Of a stretch of 64,000 nucleotides of DNA, positions 12,190-23,816 are shown in pieces. Below the pieces are notes generated by a model. The model ran no database searches. It saw only the letters and a list, made by a program, of their open reading frames with translations, and had not been told where the DNA came from. The stretch comes from Chiridota heheva (Eukaryota; Echinodermata; Holothuroidea; Apodida; Chiridotidae): the NCBI GenBank assembly GCA_020152595.1, contig JAIGNY010004446.1:507001-571000 (forward strand), written 5' to 3'. Both the position numbers and the translations under genes were made by a program. Within the stretch, counting starts at the first letter, position 1. Every line of letters begins with the position of its first letter.

Positions 12190-13310
12190 TTGTCGGATGG
12201 GAAAGTAAAACCTTAAGGGGATTAATCTTTGAAGTTGAATAATTTAGAATTTAAAAATTGCAGCCTAAGAAAAAATATATATAAAGTAGTGAGTATTTAT
12301 TATTTCAAATTATTCTACAATATATATTTATATTCTTCTGCTTTAGTTATGTTGAGCTCAGTGGCTGTACAGACAATAATGTACTGCGGTTTGCTATTAT
12401 GAATGAAGTGTTGGATATGTATCATATTGCCGCAAACTCTAATACGGAAAATCATTTTTACCATCGTGATTTGTCCCTCTTTGAATGAAATTTATATGAA
12501 AGAAAATAAATTTGTATTATTGGTATGTTAAGCTTGTTAAGGCGAATACAACATCTGTTAATTTTTACTCTACCACGTGACGTATAATCGCCGTTTCGTG
12601 TGCCACATTTTTGACCCCGCTTCCCAAGCGCGTTTTCCAGAAAGTGCTGGTAGAGTAAACGGTTCATCAACCCGCGATAAGTGTGCCAACTCGAAAAAAT
12701 ATGCAGCATAGTCTCAGCGGCGGCCCATTGGCTCACTGAAGCCGAACGAGCCCGACTCTGCGGCTCGGGAGACAGATGACCCTTCAATAATCAACCTGTG
12801 TTTAATCCTTACTCTACCACGCGGCAAAATATTATCATCATTTCGGGTACCCCATTTTGACCCCGCCTCCCAAGCGAGTTTTCAAGAAAGGGCTGGTACA
12901 GTAAGGGTGAAAATTGGTATTTGGACGCGTTGCGTTCTAGTTGTTGTTGATGGGACAGTACATGGATAAACTGTACATCAGTTAGTGTCGGCTCAGAAAG
13001 TAAAACGCTAGGGGATATTCTTCAAAGTTGAATCATTTCGAAAATGATTTAAATTGATCAATGAATAATTTACATTGATTAAACGAATAATTTGACATTT
13101 TCAGCTTACGAAAATGAATAAAGGAATGAGTCCATACCATTTTCAGTTAATCTACATGTTATGGTTTTATTCTTCAACTTGAGTTATATTGAACCCGGTG
13201 GCTGCACAGAATTTGCGATTTGCGATTATGAATGAAGTTTTGAATATTTACTATGTTGCTGTTTACAAGCTCTACATAATGATCAAGACGATCAATTTTA
13301 CTTTATCATA
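12190..13310. repeat. Local duplication flanking the second MITE copy
   Basis: Sequence at 12,190-12,480 resembles 12,980-13,310. Shared phrases include GAAAGTAAAACCTTAAGGGG versus GAAAGTAAAACGCTAGGGGA, and GATTATGAATGAAGTTTTGA versus CTATTATGAATGAAGTGTTG. The MITE at 12,557-12,912 lies between the two copies. Both belong to the flank of neighbouring minus-strand FReD relics, so this is part of the array's duplication history. Confidence 0.6.
12557..12912 (-). mobile_element. TTAA MITE with duplicated ends, copy 2
   Basis: This is the reverse-orientation relative of the 9,476-9,819 element. The ends read TTAATTTTTACTCTACCA and CTGGTACAGTAAGGG. An internal repeat of the end unit begins at about 12,808 (TTTAATCCTTACTCTACCAC). 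The central part matches copy 1 in reverse complement, for example GTGTGCCAACTCGAAAAA against TTTTTGAGTTGGCACAC. No coding capacity. Confidence 0.65.
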
Positions 13311-13320
13311 TCACCCACCG

Positions 13321-13525
13321 GTAAGTAAATCCCACGTGCTTTTTCAGTAGATTTTCCTTGTACGTCTCTGCCGTTAAACACCGCTTGACTGCAGACATTG
13401 AACCACCACGCGCCCGAGGTGAACGAGGCACACGAAGAATAGGAAGTACCGGCTCTATTTGTACCCACGTCGCACACCTATCATTGTCTCGATCTCTGGT
13501 GGAGAAAACAAATTGTTAGTTTTTA
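13321..13525 (-). pseudogene. FReD terminal exon remnant 7 (cysteine-rich type)
   Basis: One minus frame gives VFSTRDRDNDRCATWVQIEP. A shifted frame continues SSCASFTSGAWWFNVC, then SQAVFNGRDVQGKSTEKA and RGIY. The motif order is right and the WWFN core is intact, but a frameshift lies between the calcium loop and SSCA. The Cys directly after D-N-D-R places it in the cysteine-rich subclass. Confidence 0.75.
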
Positions 13526-14176
13526 TTCCGCTGCAATTTCGATGGAAAATACACCGCAAAGTGAAGCTATGTATGAATATTCGCATTTCTCAACATTATA
13601 TCAACAATAGCAATTTCGAGAAATACTTGATAAAAATTTGCCAGAAAGATATAAAAGTTTCCATGTTATTGGTCACGCTTAAACGCAATGTTGACATGCA
13701 CCAATTTGTTTCTTTAATAGTCCTTTATCATATAAATTTGAAAATGAAAATTACCGGGGATTAGTTAATCAATTAATGTCATAGAAGTAATGTCGCTATA
13801 ATACAGACCTACTCGTAACAAGTCATTTAATTGAGTCATTCCCTTGAATTTCCCCCTCTGAAGTAATTTCTCCTCACAGTCTTATCATCGAAACACCAAA
13901 TACAACAACCTCCTTTTACCGATTTGACTTTTTTCGAATACAATTTTTCATAATATTTTGGTTAAAAAAGACATTTTCGCAACTGAATGTTACAAACCAT
14001 TAACCTTAATGTTCCATGAAACACATGAAGGTCATGAGGTAAACTGACAATTATGAACAGTATAACCGCCGAAAAATGATGCGAACAAGGTGGACTTAGT
14101 TCATGTAGATATAATGCTCTAAACAAAATCGAAGGGTGGCTTCAGATTCAGAGGTTGTCCCCACTCACTACAATTA

Positions 14177-14487
<311 letters not shown>

Positions 14488-14499
14488 GTATAGAGAGAG

Positions 14500-15160
14500 A
14501 GAGAGAAGAACCAACACAAACCTATGATGTTCTTTTTAAGTAGATAATATTCTTAATATTAAGACTTATATTATATAAAGTTCTGAGGACACAAGAAAAT
14601 GAAAGAAAAATAATGAAGGACCTAATATGAAGAAGACAATATATGTAATTTAGTATTCAGATTAACCCCGTGGGAAAAAGTTACCTTCTATATTTCGTTC
14701 TCGAGATAAAAATAAACTCAACGTTTGTGCATGCTCGCAACAACCTCTCTACGCGGATTTTATCCCTGAATAGGTTTTTCAACTGCAGATCGTGACTCAA
14801 AGAAGGTGGCAATTGTCGTGTAAAAAAACCGTCAAATGTCACCGTTTGGTGGAGAAAACAATTGGCTTTTTTTTTTTAAATACGAGCGCCGAACGTCGTT
14901 AAGAGTCGTTGTTGGTACAAGAACCTATGATAAATGTAATAGGATTTAGGTAAAGGAATCATGTGAAATCAATTGCAAGGGAAATATTAATAATTATATA
15001 TCACTAAATACGATAACCTTCGATCGTGCATTTACTTCAGTTTCGTAAATTTGAGTGAGTAGTCCCACGTGTTTTTCCAACCCAGCCAATAGATGCCGTT
15101 ATAGGCGGAGGTAGATCCTCCTTGTACGTAAATGCCATTTGTATAAGCTTTACTGGGAAA
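14500..15160. repeat. Segmental duplicate of 54,950-55,650
   Basis: The segment resembles 54,950-55,650 in the same orientation. Both start GATGTTCTTTT, share ATATGAAGAAGACAATAT versus ACATGAAGAACGCAATAT, share GGATTTTATCC(C/A)..AATAGG, and end in a minus-strand FReD copy with the phrase GAGTAGTCCCACGT. The similarity stops on the left where this copy meets (TA)n and the other meets poly-A. Confidence 0.7.
15037..15158 (-). CDS. FReD terminal exon remnant 8, unbroken C-terminal half
   Basis: The minus strand reads without a stop: KAYTNGIYVQGGSTSAYNG, then IYWLGWKNTWDYSLKFTKL. These are the last strands of a FReD in full. The sequence TTTCCCAG lies directly upstream and could be a splice acceptor. 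The WWFN half is absent, although its duplicate at 55,545-55,720 keeps it, so this copy lost its first half. It could be a usable exon only if spliced to a FReD N-terminal part outside the window. Confidence 0.7.
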
Positions 15161-15807
15161 TATAATAAAATAAATGAAGAGGACCTCAATCAAATTGTAA
15201 CTTTACTTTCCCAAATATTTAACACCTAAATGTATAGACACGCTCAACAAATTAGCGCATGTATTATACTGTATATGCAATTTGTATCTTCTAGCTACGC
15301 AACTAAACATTGACAATGGCTGCTTTATTCGAATGCAGCGTTGAAATTTAAATTGTATACAAAGACTAAACAATGCACCTTATTTCATAAAATACAAAAT
15401 TTGGTGTAATGCAACGTCACTCCTTGATGTTAATTCGTTTTAGCAAACATTTTAGTCAAAATAACTTGTATACGCGATAAAGGGATAACTACAGGTTGGA
15501 TTAAATAAAATCCAAACTTAGAGAAATATACACAACTAAAGCCAATAATAGGATTTAGACAACCTCCAATTTAAAACATTTCTAAAATAACTCCAAACTG
15601 CAAGTCGGTTGATTCCAAGGATACAAAAAGCCATAAGTTAGCTTTAAAGCTAACCATCCTGCTTTAAAATGATTAAGTTGATTAAGATTAAAAAACATGT
15701 ATACAATTTGATTTAAATTTTAATTCCAATTTTGTATTTTACGGTTAGAGCTTTAGTTTCCGTGATGTTTCCATCTAGCATGCAGGAGACAGCATGTCTT
15801 ACAACAA

Positions 15808-15879
15808 GAAACAACACTTTCTACGAGAAATCGGGACAACGAGGATGCTTCTCGTTTTAAAATAATCTCTCAAACATAA
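15808..15879 (+). pseudogene. FReD fragment (calcium loop only)
   Basis: The frame gives ETTLSTRNRDNEDASRF, then IISQT and a stop, matching Q-F-S-T-R-D-R-D-N-D of other copies. The upstream phrase GGAGACAGCATG is also found upstream of remnant 9 at about 16,681. The rest of the exon is lost where a LINE 3' end begins ten bases further on. Confidence 0.5.
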
Positions 15880-15888
15880 ATTAAACGT

Positions 15889-16290
15889 CTGCAGCTAATG
15901 CAAAACAAAGCAACTACGGTTGTTACAAGACGCACTCATGTTGATCATCCCAACCAATCTTTGAGGTCCTCAACTGACAAACTCACACTTGTTACTTTCC
16001 CTTCAAAAAATAATGTAGGGAACAAAGCTTTATATTATGTCTGTGTAATGCATTACCCTTTAAAATCATAAACATTTCCTCCATTGATGTGTTCAAAAAC
16101 ACCTGAAGATTTTTCTCTGGAGAAACACTTCCAGCATGTAAGTGACTGTTTTGTATTCATCTCATTTATTTTATGTTTACCTTATTGCTGGATTATTTTG
16201 TGTATGGAGTTTTGTTTTGTTGTGTAAAGTGCAGAGAACCGTGGGATTCTGCGCTATATAAGCACCGAGAAAGTAAGTTAATATAAAAAA
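15889..16290 (+). mobile_element. LINE (CR1/Rex-like) 3' end, degenerate
   Basis: The plus strand reads LQLMQNKATTVVTRRTHVDH, then NQSLRSSTDKL..., an alanine-less tail and SLEKHF. This is the usual end of CR1/Rex-like reverse transcriptase (LQ-x-VQN-x-A-x-R-x-V...R-x-LRSS...). A block between the two motifs has been deleted. The 3' end GCGCTATATAAGCACC followed by an A-rich stretch is typical of these LINE tails. It appears to have landed next to a FReD relic. Confidence 0.65.
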
Positions 16291-16528
16291 AACGTGTTTA
16301 AAATGAAAAATTAAAAAGAGAAGTCGATGGATGCCGAGGATATAAAAACACTAAAATAGCTTTAAAAGCTCATTATCTTGCTTACAAATTATGAAGAAGC
16401 AAAATTTTACGTGAAATCAATCCGATCCAACGTAAATATTTTAACATTTGATTGAAATTACATTTAATTGGGATAAGAACTTCAGTGTGCGCGATGCATT
16501 AATATGCACGAGACAGTTTGACTGATAA

Positions 16529-16585
16529 TAACAGTCAACAATTTTCTACCACATATAAAGAAAATTATACGCATTCTAAAAGCAA
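16529..16585 (+). pseudogene. FReD fragment (QFST only)
   Basis: The frame reads NSQQFSTTYKENYTHS. QQFST equals the start of the calcium-loop segment in remnant 1, after which similarity fades. The upstream GAGACAGTTTGACTG resembles the lead-in of remnant 9. A very short relic. Confidence 0.4.
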
Positions 16586-16695
16586 CGCAAACCATATGAA
16601 TATCTAATTCATAGTTCAGATTATATATCGGATTCGAATTTCAGTCTGCAAGATATGTCGACTTTACTATTAAAATGAAGGAGACAGCATGACTG

Positions 16696-16890
16696 CAGGA
16701 AATAGCAATAACAACCAAGCAGTTTTCTACCAGGGATCAAGACAATGATAGACATTCAAGTCTTCACTGTGCAAGAGATCATGCCCCAGGTGCTTGGTGG
16801 TTTAACCGGTGCGGCTATGCTTATCTCTGAAGCAGATACGTACACGAAGGTTTCCAGTCTTGTCGGATACGAAATTGTATAATGGGTTGA
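16696..16890 (+). pseudogene. FReD terminal exon remnant 9
   Basis: The frame reads QEIAITTKQFSTRDQDNDRH, then SSLHCARDHAPGAWWFN and RCGYAYL, then a TGA where LN-GRY is expected, then SRYVHEGFQSC. All conserved residues of the calcium loop, both cysteines and WWFN are present, so a single stop is the only clear break before the early end. CTGCAG lies just upstream and could be a splice acceptor. The copy ends early like remnants 20 and 25 and shares its downstream flank with them. Confidence 0.75.
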
Positions 16891-17520
16891 TAAAACGGGT
16901 TAACCACAACAAGCTTTACAATTTAACATATAATTTAGAACTAAAATATAATTGCAAACTTCAAATACTGCAAAACATTAGCTTGCGTTGAGCAAGGAAT
17001 AAATTCTTAATGGGTTGACAACAAGCAACTTTACTTTACAATTTAACATGTAATTTAGAACTGAAATATAATTGCAAACTTCAAATAATTTATGGTATTT
17101 CTCAGATGTAGTTAAATACATTCTTTGTATGAGGATAACCACTCATAATATATTATACTCTAAATTGTTTTTCTAACTAATGACAAACCTCAAGTCGAGC
17201 AATGCCGAGGAAACAAAAAAATACTTTTGAAAACTATTAATTTATTTTGCTTGTAAATTGTGAACAAAAAAGAAACTTGTCCTGGAATTAATCACGGACC
17301 AACGAAAATGATTTATTAAAATGCAGTTTAACCTCCATGTTGCAGAAAGTGGGTAAGAACATAAGTGGTAATTAATCTAACTACCATTTAAAGGATTAGT
17401 TCATGGAGTCAAACAAGCATCTTATATGAATATTTACAATTAAGTAATTTAAAAAGATCGCCCAATCCGTCAATCTAATTTGCATTGTTGTCTAATTAAT
17501 GCAATGTACAACTCCATAAA
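16890..17520 (+). repeat. FReD 3' flank, duplicated at 44,850-45,610, with internal tandem copy
   Basis: The phrases TTTACAATTTAACATATAAT and AAATATAATTGCAAACTTCA occur twice here (about 16,915-16,965 and 17,035-17,085) and again at about 45,140-45,200. Later blocks also match between the loci: GATAACCACTC(A/G)TAATATAT, and CATTGT(T/)GTCTA(A/G)TTAATG. A shorter match follows remnant 25 at about 51,905-51,960. No gene is seen in 17,520-18,360. Confidence 0.7.
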
Positions 17521-18359
17521 TATTTATCATTCCTTAAGAAATGTATTAACATAACCATTAAGCCAACATTTGTTGTAGCGCCATTGTGATTACTGTTCCT
17601 ATTATTTTACTGTAAAAATATGTTTAATATTTCTCAAAATATTAGTTTGTAGGATATCAGAAATCGATACCTTGGAAAGAGTGTGAAGAGTGCGGATGCT
17701 AAATGTGCTACTCTTGGTAAGCATGACTGGCGCTGCGGGATGAAGAGAACGCCGCACTACGCATAACTGAATCGCTCATCGGACACTATGAAAGGCGTTG
17801 GTTGATATAGACATCACGACAATGGCCATGGAAAGCGGAATCCGCAAAGGAGTGAGTTTCTCTTGCAATAGTTGTAATGGCAATTTCAAAATACGTTTAA
17901 ATATATCATTCTCACTGTTACTGATAATCGACGGCATACTTGTTTTGGTTTAATATTAACGTATAGTTATCTCTATTTGCATGAAAATGTAATTCCCTTG
18001 CGATATGTTACGTTCCACCATGTAAGAAAAATTAGTTCCGATTTCTAAAAAATCGTTCTTAGTTGTACAATTTTCCCCAATATCATTTACAACAAAATAT
18101 TGCTATGATTAATAAACAATATTAAGTAAATTATAAATTCCATATCAGCATATAATAGATATGATATGATATATAAGGGATGATTAATCAATTCGAAGAA
18201 TCAAAATGATGAAGAATAGGTAATTATTTCATCACATATGGGGATGGGATAATGTAGTCTCTTTGTCTGTTTGTGCCATTTTGTGTACGTGTACATATTT
18301 GTGGATAAAACATTTCTCAAACATCACTGCACTAATTGAATCAAAATTGCTAAGGAAAC

Positions 18360-18980
18360 AGCGTGGCGTATACTTGTGCCTCCTAAATATTCAAGCCCAA
18401 AGGTCAAAGGTCCGCCGCATATAAAGCATATTGACAGTAAAGCGTTATATCTCAGTTAAATTAAATTTCAAAAAAGGTCAAAATGTCAAACTTCATTGGT
18501 CAGAGGTCAGACGACATACTGGACTTATTCATCATCACTCCCTCTTGGAGCAGATGACACAAACAATTATCTCCATTTCATTATGTGTTCAGCACGTCTG
18601 GTATCAGGTGCAGCCCAATGAGTTTATTTCTGTTCTGTGCCACACCTCCAGGTGTTTCTGGTTTTCTTTTCCGTTTTTCTTTCATTAAGGATTTTCGACT
18701 GAAGTGTCTGTCTTGTGATGTTGTTATGAGGCTTTCTGGACGTATGGATTATCCACTTTCTTTTCTTGATAAAAAGCTCAACTGTGTCTTGCTTGGTCAA
18801 CTGCCATAACCTGGTATTACTGGTGGTATCTGGTCAGCATATCCGTAAGTTTATTCCGGGGCATCTGTTGATGAAACACTGTATTTTCATCATGGTGGTT
18901 TTGGTGGTCCGTTGTGCTTTAAATCATACAGCAGTACATTTTTTGCATTCGAGTTGAAATTCTTAAGTTTGGCGACATTG
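18360..18980. other. Unassigned segment of higher GC with overlapping open frames
   Basis: This stretch looks less AT-rich than its surroundings and holds overlapping open frames of 60-85 codons on the plus strand, none with a domain I recognise. It begins with AAAGGTCAAAGGTC, a direct repeat of the nuclear-receptor half-site type (18,399 area). It could be a retroelement untranslated region or a noncoding transcript. I make no functional call. Confidence 0.25.
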
Positions 18981-20294
18981 ATGATTTCTTTAAGTTGCAG
19001 ACGTTACTAAGTGTACAATTTGCTCCTCTTATCTTTCTTATTCTGATTTTGACAGCTTCATCTGTACCACTAGTGCCGCCCTAGTAGCTTTGTATTGTTG
19101 ATCAGTATTGTTAGGGTTTTGGTTGTTCAAGCACAACAACTTTGTTTTCTATGTATTGATGTATTTCATATTTTGGCTAATGTTTATGTTGGTTAACTAA
19201 TTTTCTTTTGCATCATCTTTATGAATGCAAATATCACGTAGCAATGCACCAAATTTTAACATTTCTTATGCAGTTTCCGAACGGAAAGCAAATTTGAAAC
19301 GTGGATGGGATGTGCACGGCAAAGTATCACAGACTATTTTAAAGTGCGAAAAGGTTTGTGAAGATCAATTGTTTTTTTGACAATTTTATATTTTTTAAAA
19401 GTAAAAGCATTCCAATAAAATAATAAAAATGCAAACCATTAATCCCATCATTTAGACTGTGAATGATTTCAGTGATTTATAATCGCTTCTCACATCTAAT
19501 TTTGTATTGTTAAAATAAAAATTCACCTTTGTTAACATTTTTATCGAGTGTATATACATAATTATGACAATAGAGCTCCAATGGTGTTATTTCATACCTG
19601 TTGCAAATAATAACACCATATATTCTGCTCATGAAAACAATTGAGAAATATATGAGGTTCTGTCGGATAGAGATGACATTGTTAGAGAATTTACAAAGAG
19701 ATATAATTTCCAGAAAAGTTGCCTTTTCCGTTATTTACTGAGAAGAATATGATGGATTCATTGGACAGTTGATTGCCATTGTGATCACAATGGTGACCTT
19801 AATGCTACTGATATATCCTTTTTATCCTCTCAGCTTAAGTCATGGTTTTGATTAAACTATATTTCATCGTGTCTTACTTCCTGAATATTTGCTAATTTTG
19901 ATCATCATAAAGTTAGATCAGCTTAAAAGGTTGCCAGGGATATTCACTCAAGGTTGGATATTGAGTATCATATAACCCTTTTTTACAATCTTGACATCCA
20001 CACAGGTAACACATTTTTAATAGAGTCTTATTTTCATTTCTGCACATTTATTCATATTTGACTAGAAAGAAAGCTCAACATCTTTGCATCAAAAACGATG
20101 GGTGTTTTTAAGTATTATGTTTGTTATTATATATTTATAATAACTTTATTTAAAGTTTTGGATGTAACTTTAAAATTGTACGGACAACTTACAGCAAATG
20201 AGGAAGAATTCAATTATAATTAATTGAATTCCCTAAAATAAAACATAATTTCATGTAACACGAGTTCAGTAATATATTGATACAATAAAATAAA

Positions 20295-20499
20295 ATGGTG
20301 GTTTAACAGGTGCAGCTATTCCTACCTCAAAGGCAGATACGTACAAGGAGGAAGTACGACTTCACAACAAGGTATAATATGGTACCACTTTAAAGGGTGG
20401 TCATACTCACTAAATTCACGGAAGTTCGGCTGCACCATACTGTACAATTCGATCATCATACCCCAATTTCTTATGAAGCTACACTATTTGAATTCTTAA
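20295..20499 (+). CDS. FReD terminal exon remnant 10, readable from WWFN to the end
   Basis: One uninterrupted frame reads WWFNRCSYSYLKGRYVQGGS, then TTSQQGIIWYHFKGWSYSLN, then SRKFGCTI and on to a TAA at 20,497-20,499. All FReD strands from WWFN onward are in frame. An AATAAA overlaps the stop region. The first half (calcium loop, HCA) is missing: the frame joins noncoding sequence just before the first Trp. YSLN replaces the usual YSLK. It may be a 5'-truncated copy. Confidence 0.75.
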
Positions 20500-21198
20500 A
20501 ATAAATGAAAGATGTTATTCTGTACAAAATATCGTAAATATACGGTATCTGAGAAATAATATGAATTAACATTATCTATCATTATTAAGTATATTGTATA
20601 ATTTCACTGCATTACTATTTGTCCAAAGCACATTAAACTCTTAAGAAACATAATGTATGTTATAATCTTTATTTCATAGGATAGAATTAAAGATTACAAA
20701 TCATCTGACAGTTGACGTTTCGTACCTCCCAAAGCAAATCAACACATTGTTTTGTTTTACTATAAGATCCGCCATGCAGAATAAGACGAATGCCTCTAAG
20801 TTTTCTAACTGATGAAAAATATTGCTTTCCTTTTACAAGGGTCAACAATTTTCAATTAGCATTTAATTATTTACACAAATCATCAAAACATGCTGTCAAA
20901 CAATTTCAGTGACATCATTTTTAAATAAAATCTTTCATACAACTTATATAAGGAAATGCATTATAATCCCTAAATCTTATTAAGAAAACAGAATCCTCAT
21001 CAAGTTTCCAATACAGAATTGAACATCAATGGTAACCTAACGCTGATAAGCGACCTTCAGTAACGGAGTAACGGTAAGATGAATTGAGTGTCATTGTCAT
21101 ATACCGTGCATTTGATTCCGTGTGCTGTACTAATATCCTAAAGAGGAGCGCTGAAAAAATGTTGAAACGATAAAAGAAACAAAACTGTCGACGCAGTT

Positions 21199-21299
21199 TT
21201 ATTTCCATTTTAGGGAGTAGCGATCTGAATTTTTAAAACGGTAACAAACAATACCAAGCCAATCTCTTGAAAGAGTCCTCATTTTCTGCAGTCTACAAA
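21199..21299 (-). CDS. FReD terminal exon remnant 11 (C-terminal half)
   Basis: The minus strand reads CRLQKMRTLSRDWLGIVCYR, then FKNSDRYSLKWK and a stop. It aligns residue by residue with remnant 23 (CRYVQGGTLSRNWQGIVWYR, FKSTERYSL), so the two are close paralogs. The W of the VWY motif is Cys here. The frame stays open upstream but has no FReD similarity there. It is the only minus-strand copy within the plus-strand run at 15.8-23 kb. Confidence 0.65.
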
Positions 21300-22029
21300 T
21301 GTATTGAATAGAAACAATGACCGACTGAACAGTTGAGTTAATAGCAAAAGGATGGGTGTAATTTTTATGATATCTATATAAATGTTGCGAAAATGCGTAA
21401 AACAAACTCAGGCTAGAAAATATAGCATAATGTCCCACTCCCACCACGAACAACCGTTAGAATTGTTACAAACGGCTTTTATGTATTTAGATGTTGTTTT
21501 ATTCAATTATACGACATTTGTTTTGTATCTGCCAAAAGCACATGTATTGTTCATACCCATCTGCTTTTTTGAATTCTTTACAGAAAATCAGTCTCTCACA
21601 TTTGCATGAGAGACTTATTGGTATTGCTTTTCCCTTTACTCTTTCCATCTGTACATCCTGGACATCTGCCTCTTTCTGATCTCACAGTCGTTTAAATGAC
21701 ATTAAGCCTTCTTGTTACACTCTTGCCGTCCATACATGTAACACATTTTGAAAGATGAATAAGAGTCTTATTATCATTTATGCACGAACATTTAGTAATG
21801 ACTGTACATTATTAAACTCGTTAGGATATATTTACATACCCTTCACTTGAAGTTAAGCTGTGTGTGTGTGTGAGAGAGTTAAAAATGGTACGAACAAATT
21901 ACAGCAAATGAAGCAAACTTAAATCATATTTGTATTGATATATTAAGAGTGCGGCCGACATTCAGGTATACTAGTGAAATGTAACACGAATTCGGTAGCA
22001 TATTGATACAATAAAATCAAATTTTCATG

Positions 22030-22170
22030 TGCATGATGGTTTAGTAGTTGCAGTTATGCCTACCTCAACGGCAGATACGTACAGGGAGGAAGTACGACAT
22101 GGGACAGGGTATAATATGGGCTGAGTTTAAAGGGTGGTCTTACTCGCTAAAATTCACGGAAATGTAGCTG
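22030..22170 (+). pseudogene. FReD terminal exon remnant 12
   Basis: The frame gives WFSSCSYAYLNGRYVQGGST and TWDR. After a frameshift it continues GIIWAEFKGWSYSLKFTEM and a TAG. It is the duplicate of remnant 10. It keeps the YSLKFTEM end that remnant 10 has changed, but it has lost a Trp and the reading frame. Confidence 0.75.
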
Positions 22171-22711
22171 CTTTAAACTTTAAAATTTGATCATTTAATC
22201 CTAATTTCTTATCTGTTTTCAGCTTTTATTATATGTCTGGCTTGATATTTATATTTTCTATTAATATATTTAATACTCTGTGCATGTGAGTGTTTATGAA
22301 CCAAATTGGGTTGGGTTATGAGCCAACAACTAAGGCTATAAAGCGTTTTTGATATATCTGTGTTCATGTTAAGCGTTTCTTCAAGGAAAATATAACGAGC
22401 CTTGAACATGCATTGCCAAAATCGTCAAGAGAAATTGTATTTACTTTGATTACAAGCATTATTACCAAATTATGATATAAGTAATCTATTCACAGAGGTT
22501 TTAGACGGATTAAGCTGTTATATGTTAGAGTCAGTCGATCTAGTTATAAAAGTGGTTGATAACAAAATCTTCCAGGTTTGAATGTATTACAAATCGTCCG
22601 TCCTAGCTATTATTGTTGTTCAATATATCTTCACTGAGATTAGATGTCACTAAATTCAAATAAACGTTTTACTTAACTTCTATCAGAAATTCCACCAAAT
22701 GATGAAAGAAA

Positions 22712-22960
22712 TTAACCAGAGGTCGAGACAATGATCAATGCGCAAATATAGGAAATGATTGTTATTATAGTAGTACAGGTTACTTCCCATCTTGTGCAAG
22801 AGCTTCCCTGGTGCGTGGTGGTTCAACCGCTGCAGCTATGCATACCTCAATGGCAGATATGTACAAGGAGGTACAACAAAAAAAAAGACAGGGTATCATT
22901 TGGAAAGAATTTAAAGGATATTACTACTCACTAAAATTGGCGAACACTGCGATAGACAGT
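22712..22960 (+). pseudogene. FReD terminal exon remnant 13 (cysteine-rich type)
   Basis: The frame gives RGRDNDQCANIGNDCYYSST, then GYFPSCARASL. After a frameshift the core GAWWFNRCSYAYLNGRYVQ follows, then GGTTKKK. A second shift within a run of A gives QGIIWKEFKGYYYSLK. This is the longest cysteine-rich copy: between D-N-D and SCA it carries about twenty residues with two extra cysteines. Otherwise complete to YSLK. The two shifts make it a pseudoexon. Confidence 0.75.
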
Positions 22961-23415
22961 AACTGTATAATGGGTACATAATAAGATCGGAATCCCTGGC
23001 CACATGCATTTTGTACGTCTATCTATGGTATGAATTTGAGCTAATATTAAATAAACATAACAATTAATAAAACGCATTATGCAGGCCTCTATGTGCATAA
23101 CATCACAATAACACAGATGGCTTTTTCCATCAACCACTATCCTAGAAAAGCAAGCTCGTTTGCATGGACGCTGTGTCGCTTTGCCTCCTGATGTGTGAGC
23201 TCCCTCGGGTACCAACATATCTACTGGTCGCCTCGTGCGAGATGGATTGACAAAATGGAGTAGATTAACTGTGCCAGGTCTGACCGGTGAGTTGCCATTA
23301 AGATGGGGGTATGTTTGATTCAATCTATAGACCAACATACTCACCGCCATACAATGGTCTAAAGGAATGCGTCAACGAGCCACTGGGCGTATGGCGAAGA
23401 ATGAATTATAAGCAA

Positions 23416-23765
23416 AATAAACTAACTAACGACAAAAATCCAAGATTCAACATCAGTTTTAAAGAGATGAAGTTTAAGCAAGGATTTAAAGTTGTTAACA
23501 GTTCCTACCTGTCGAATGTGGACAGGAAGTTTGTTCCATAAAAAAGCAGCATACATGGAAATTCTTTCACCGTAATATTTAAAGACATGGTCCACTGACA
23601 CCCAAAGCAGCGATTTGCTGCTAAGTGAACGTTGATATGGATGCACAAGTTAATTAAGGTAAGTAGGAAGAATATTATTTACCGATTTATAAGTGAGAAG
23701 CAACATTTTGTAGATAATACAAGATTGAACAGGAAGCCAGTGAGATTTTCAATAACAAAAAAAGG
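23416..23765 (-). mobile_element. LINE (CR1/Rex-like) reverse transcriptase C-terminus
   Basis: The minus strand reads HWLPVQSCIIYKMLLLTYKS, VNNILPTYLN, a stop, then LVHPYQRSLSSKS..., KYYGERISMYAAFLWNKLPV and NNFKSLLKLHLFK. These are the standard motifs of the non-LTR reverse transcriptase tail: HWLP-x3-R-I-x-YK-x-LLLTYK...LRSS...YGER-x-FS-x-AAP-x-LWN-x-LP...FK-x2-LK-x2-LF. One in-frame stop is seen. A dead 5'-truncated insertion. Confidence 0.8.
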
Positions 23766-23816
23766 TTCTTAAGCCAATTCAGTACTTCCAAACATTGACC
23801 TGTTTTACTCACTTCA

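Larger units (their letters stand above)
19970..22170 (+). repeat. Direct duplication carrying FReD remnants 10 and 12
   Basis: Sequence at 19,970-20,445 resembles 21,700-22,170. Shared words include GGTAACACATTTT/TGTAACACATTTT, AGAGTCTTATTTTCATTT/AGAGTCTTATTATCATTT, TTACAGCAAATGA, GTAACACGA(G/A)TTC(A/G)GTA and ATATTGATACAATAAAAT, in the same order. Each copy ends in a plus-strand FReD exon. The unit is at least 0.47 kb and the offset about 1.73 kb. Confidence 0.75.

Noticed and set aside
13459-13764. A 101-codon plus-strand open frame
   Set aside because: Its first part is antisense to the FReD relic at 13.3-13.5 kb and the rest has no motif.
14740-14870. Possible FReD start (VFSTKR) on the minus strand
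   Set aside because: Only six residues match, followed by a stop, and the duplicate locus at 55.2 kb does not show it. Kept out of the feature list.
22931-23350. A 139-codon minus-strand open frame
   Set aside because: It shows no recognisable domain, overlaps the end of a plus-strand FReD relic and lies just downstream of a LINE tail. Probably chance.
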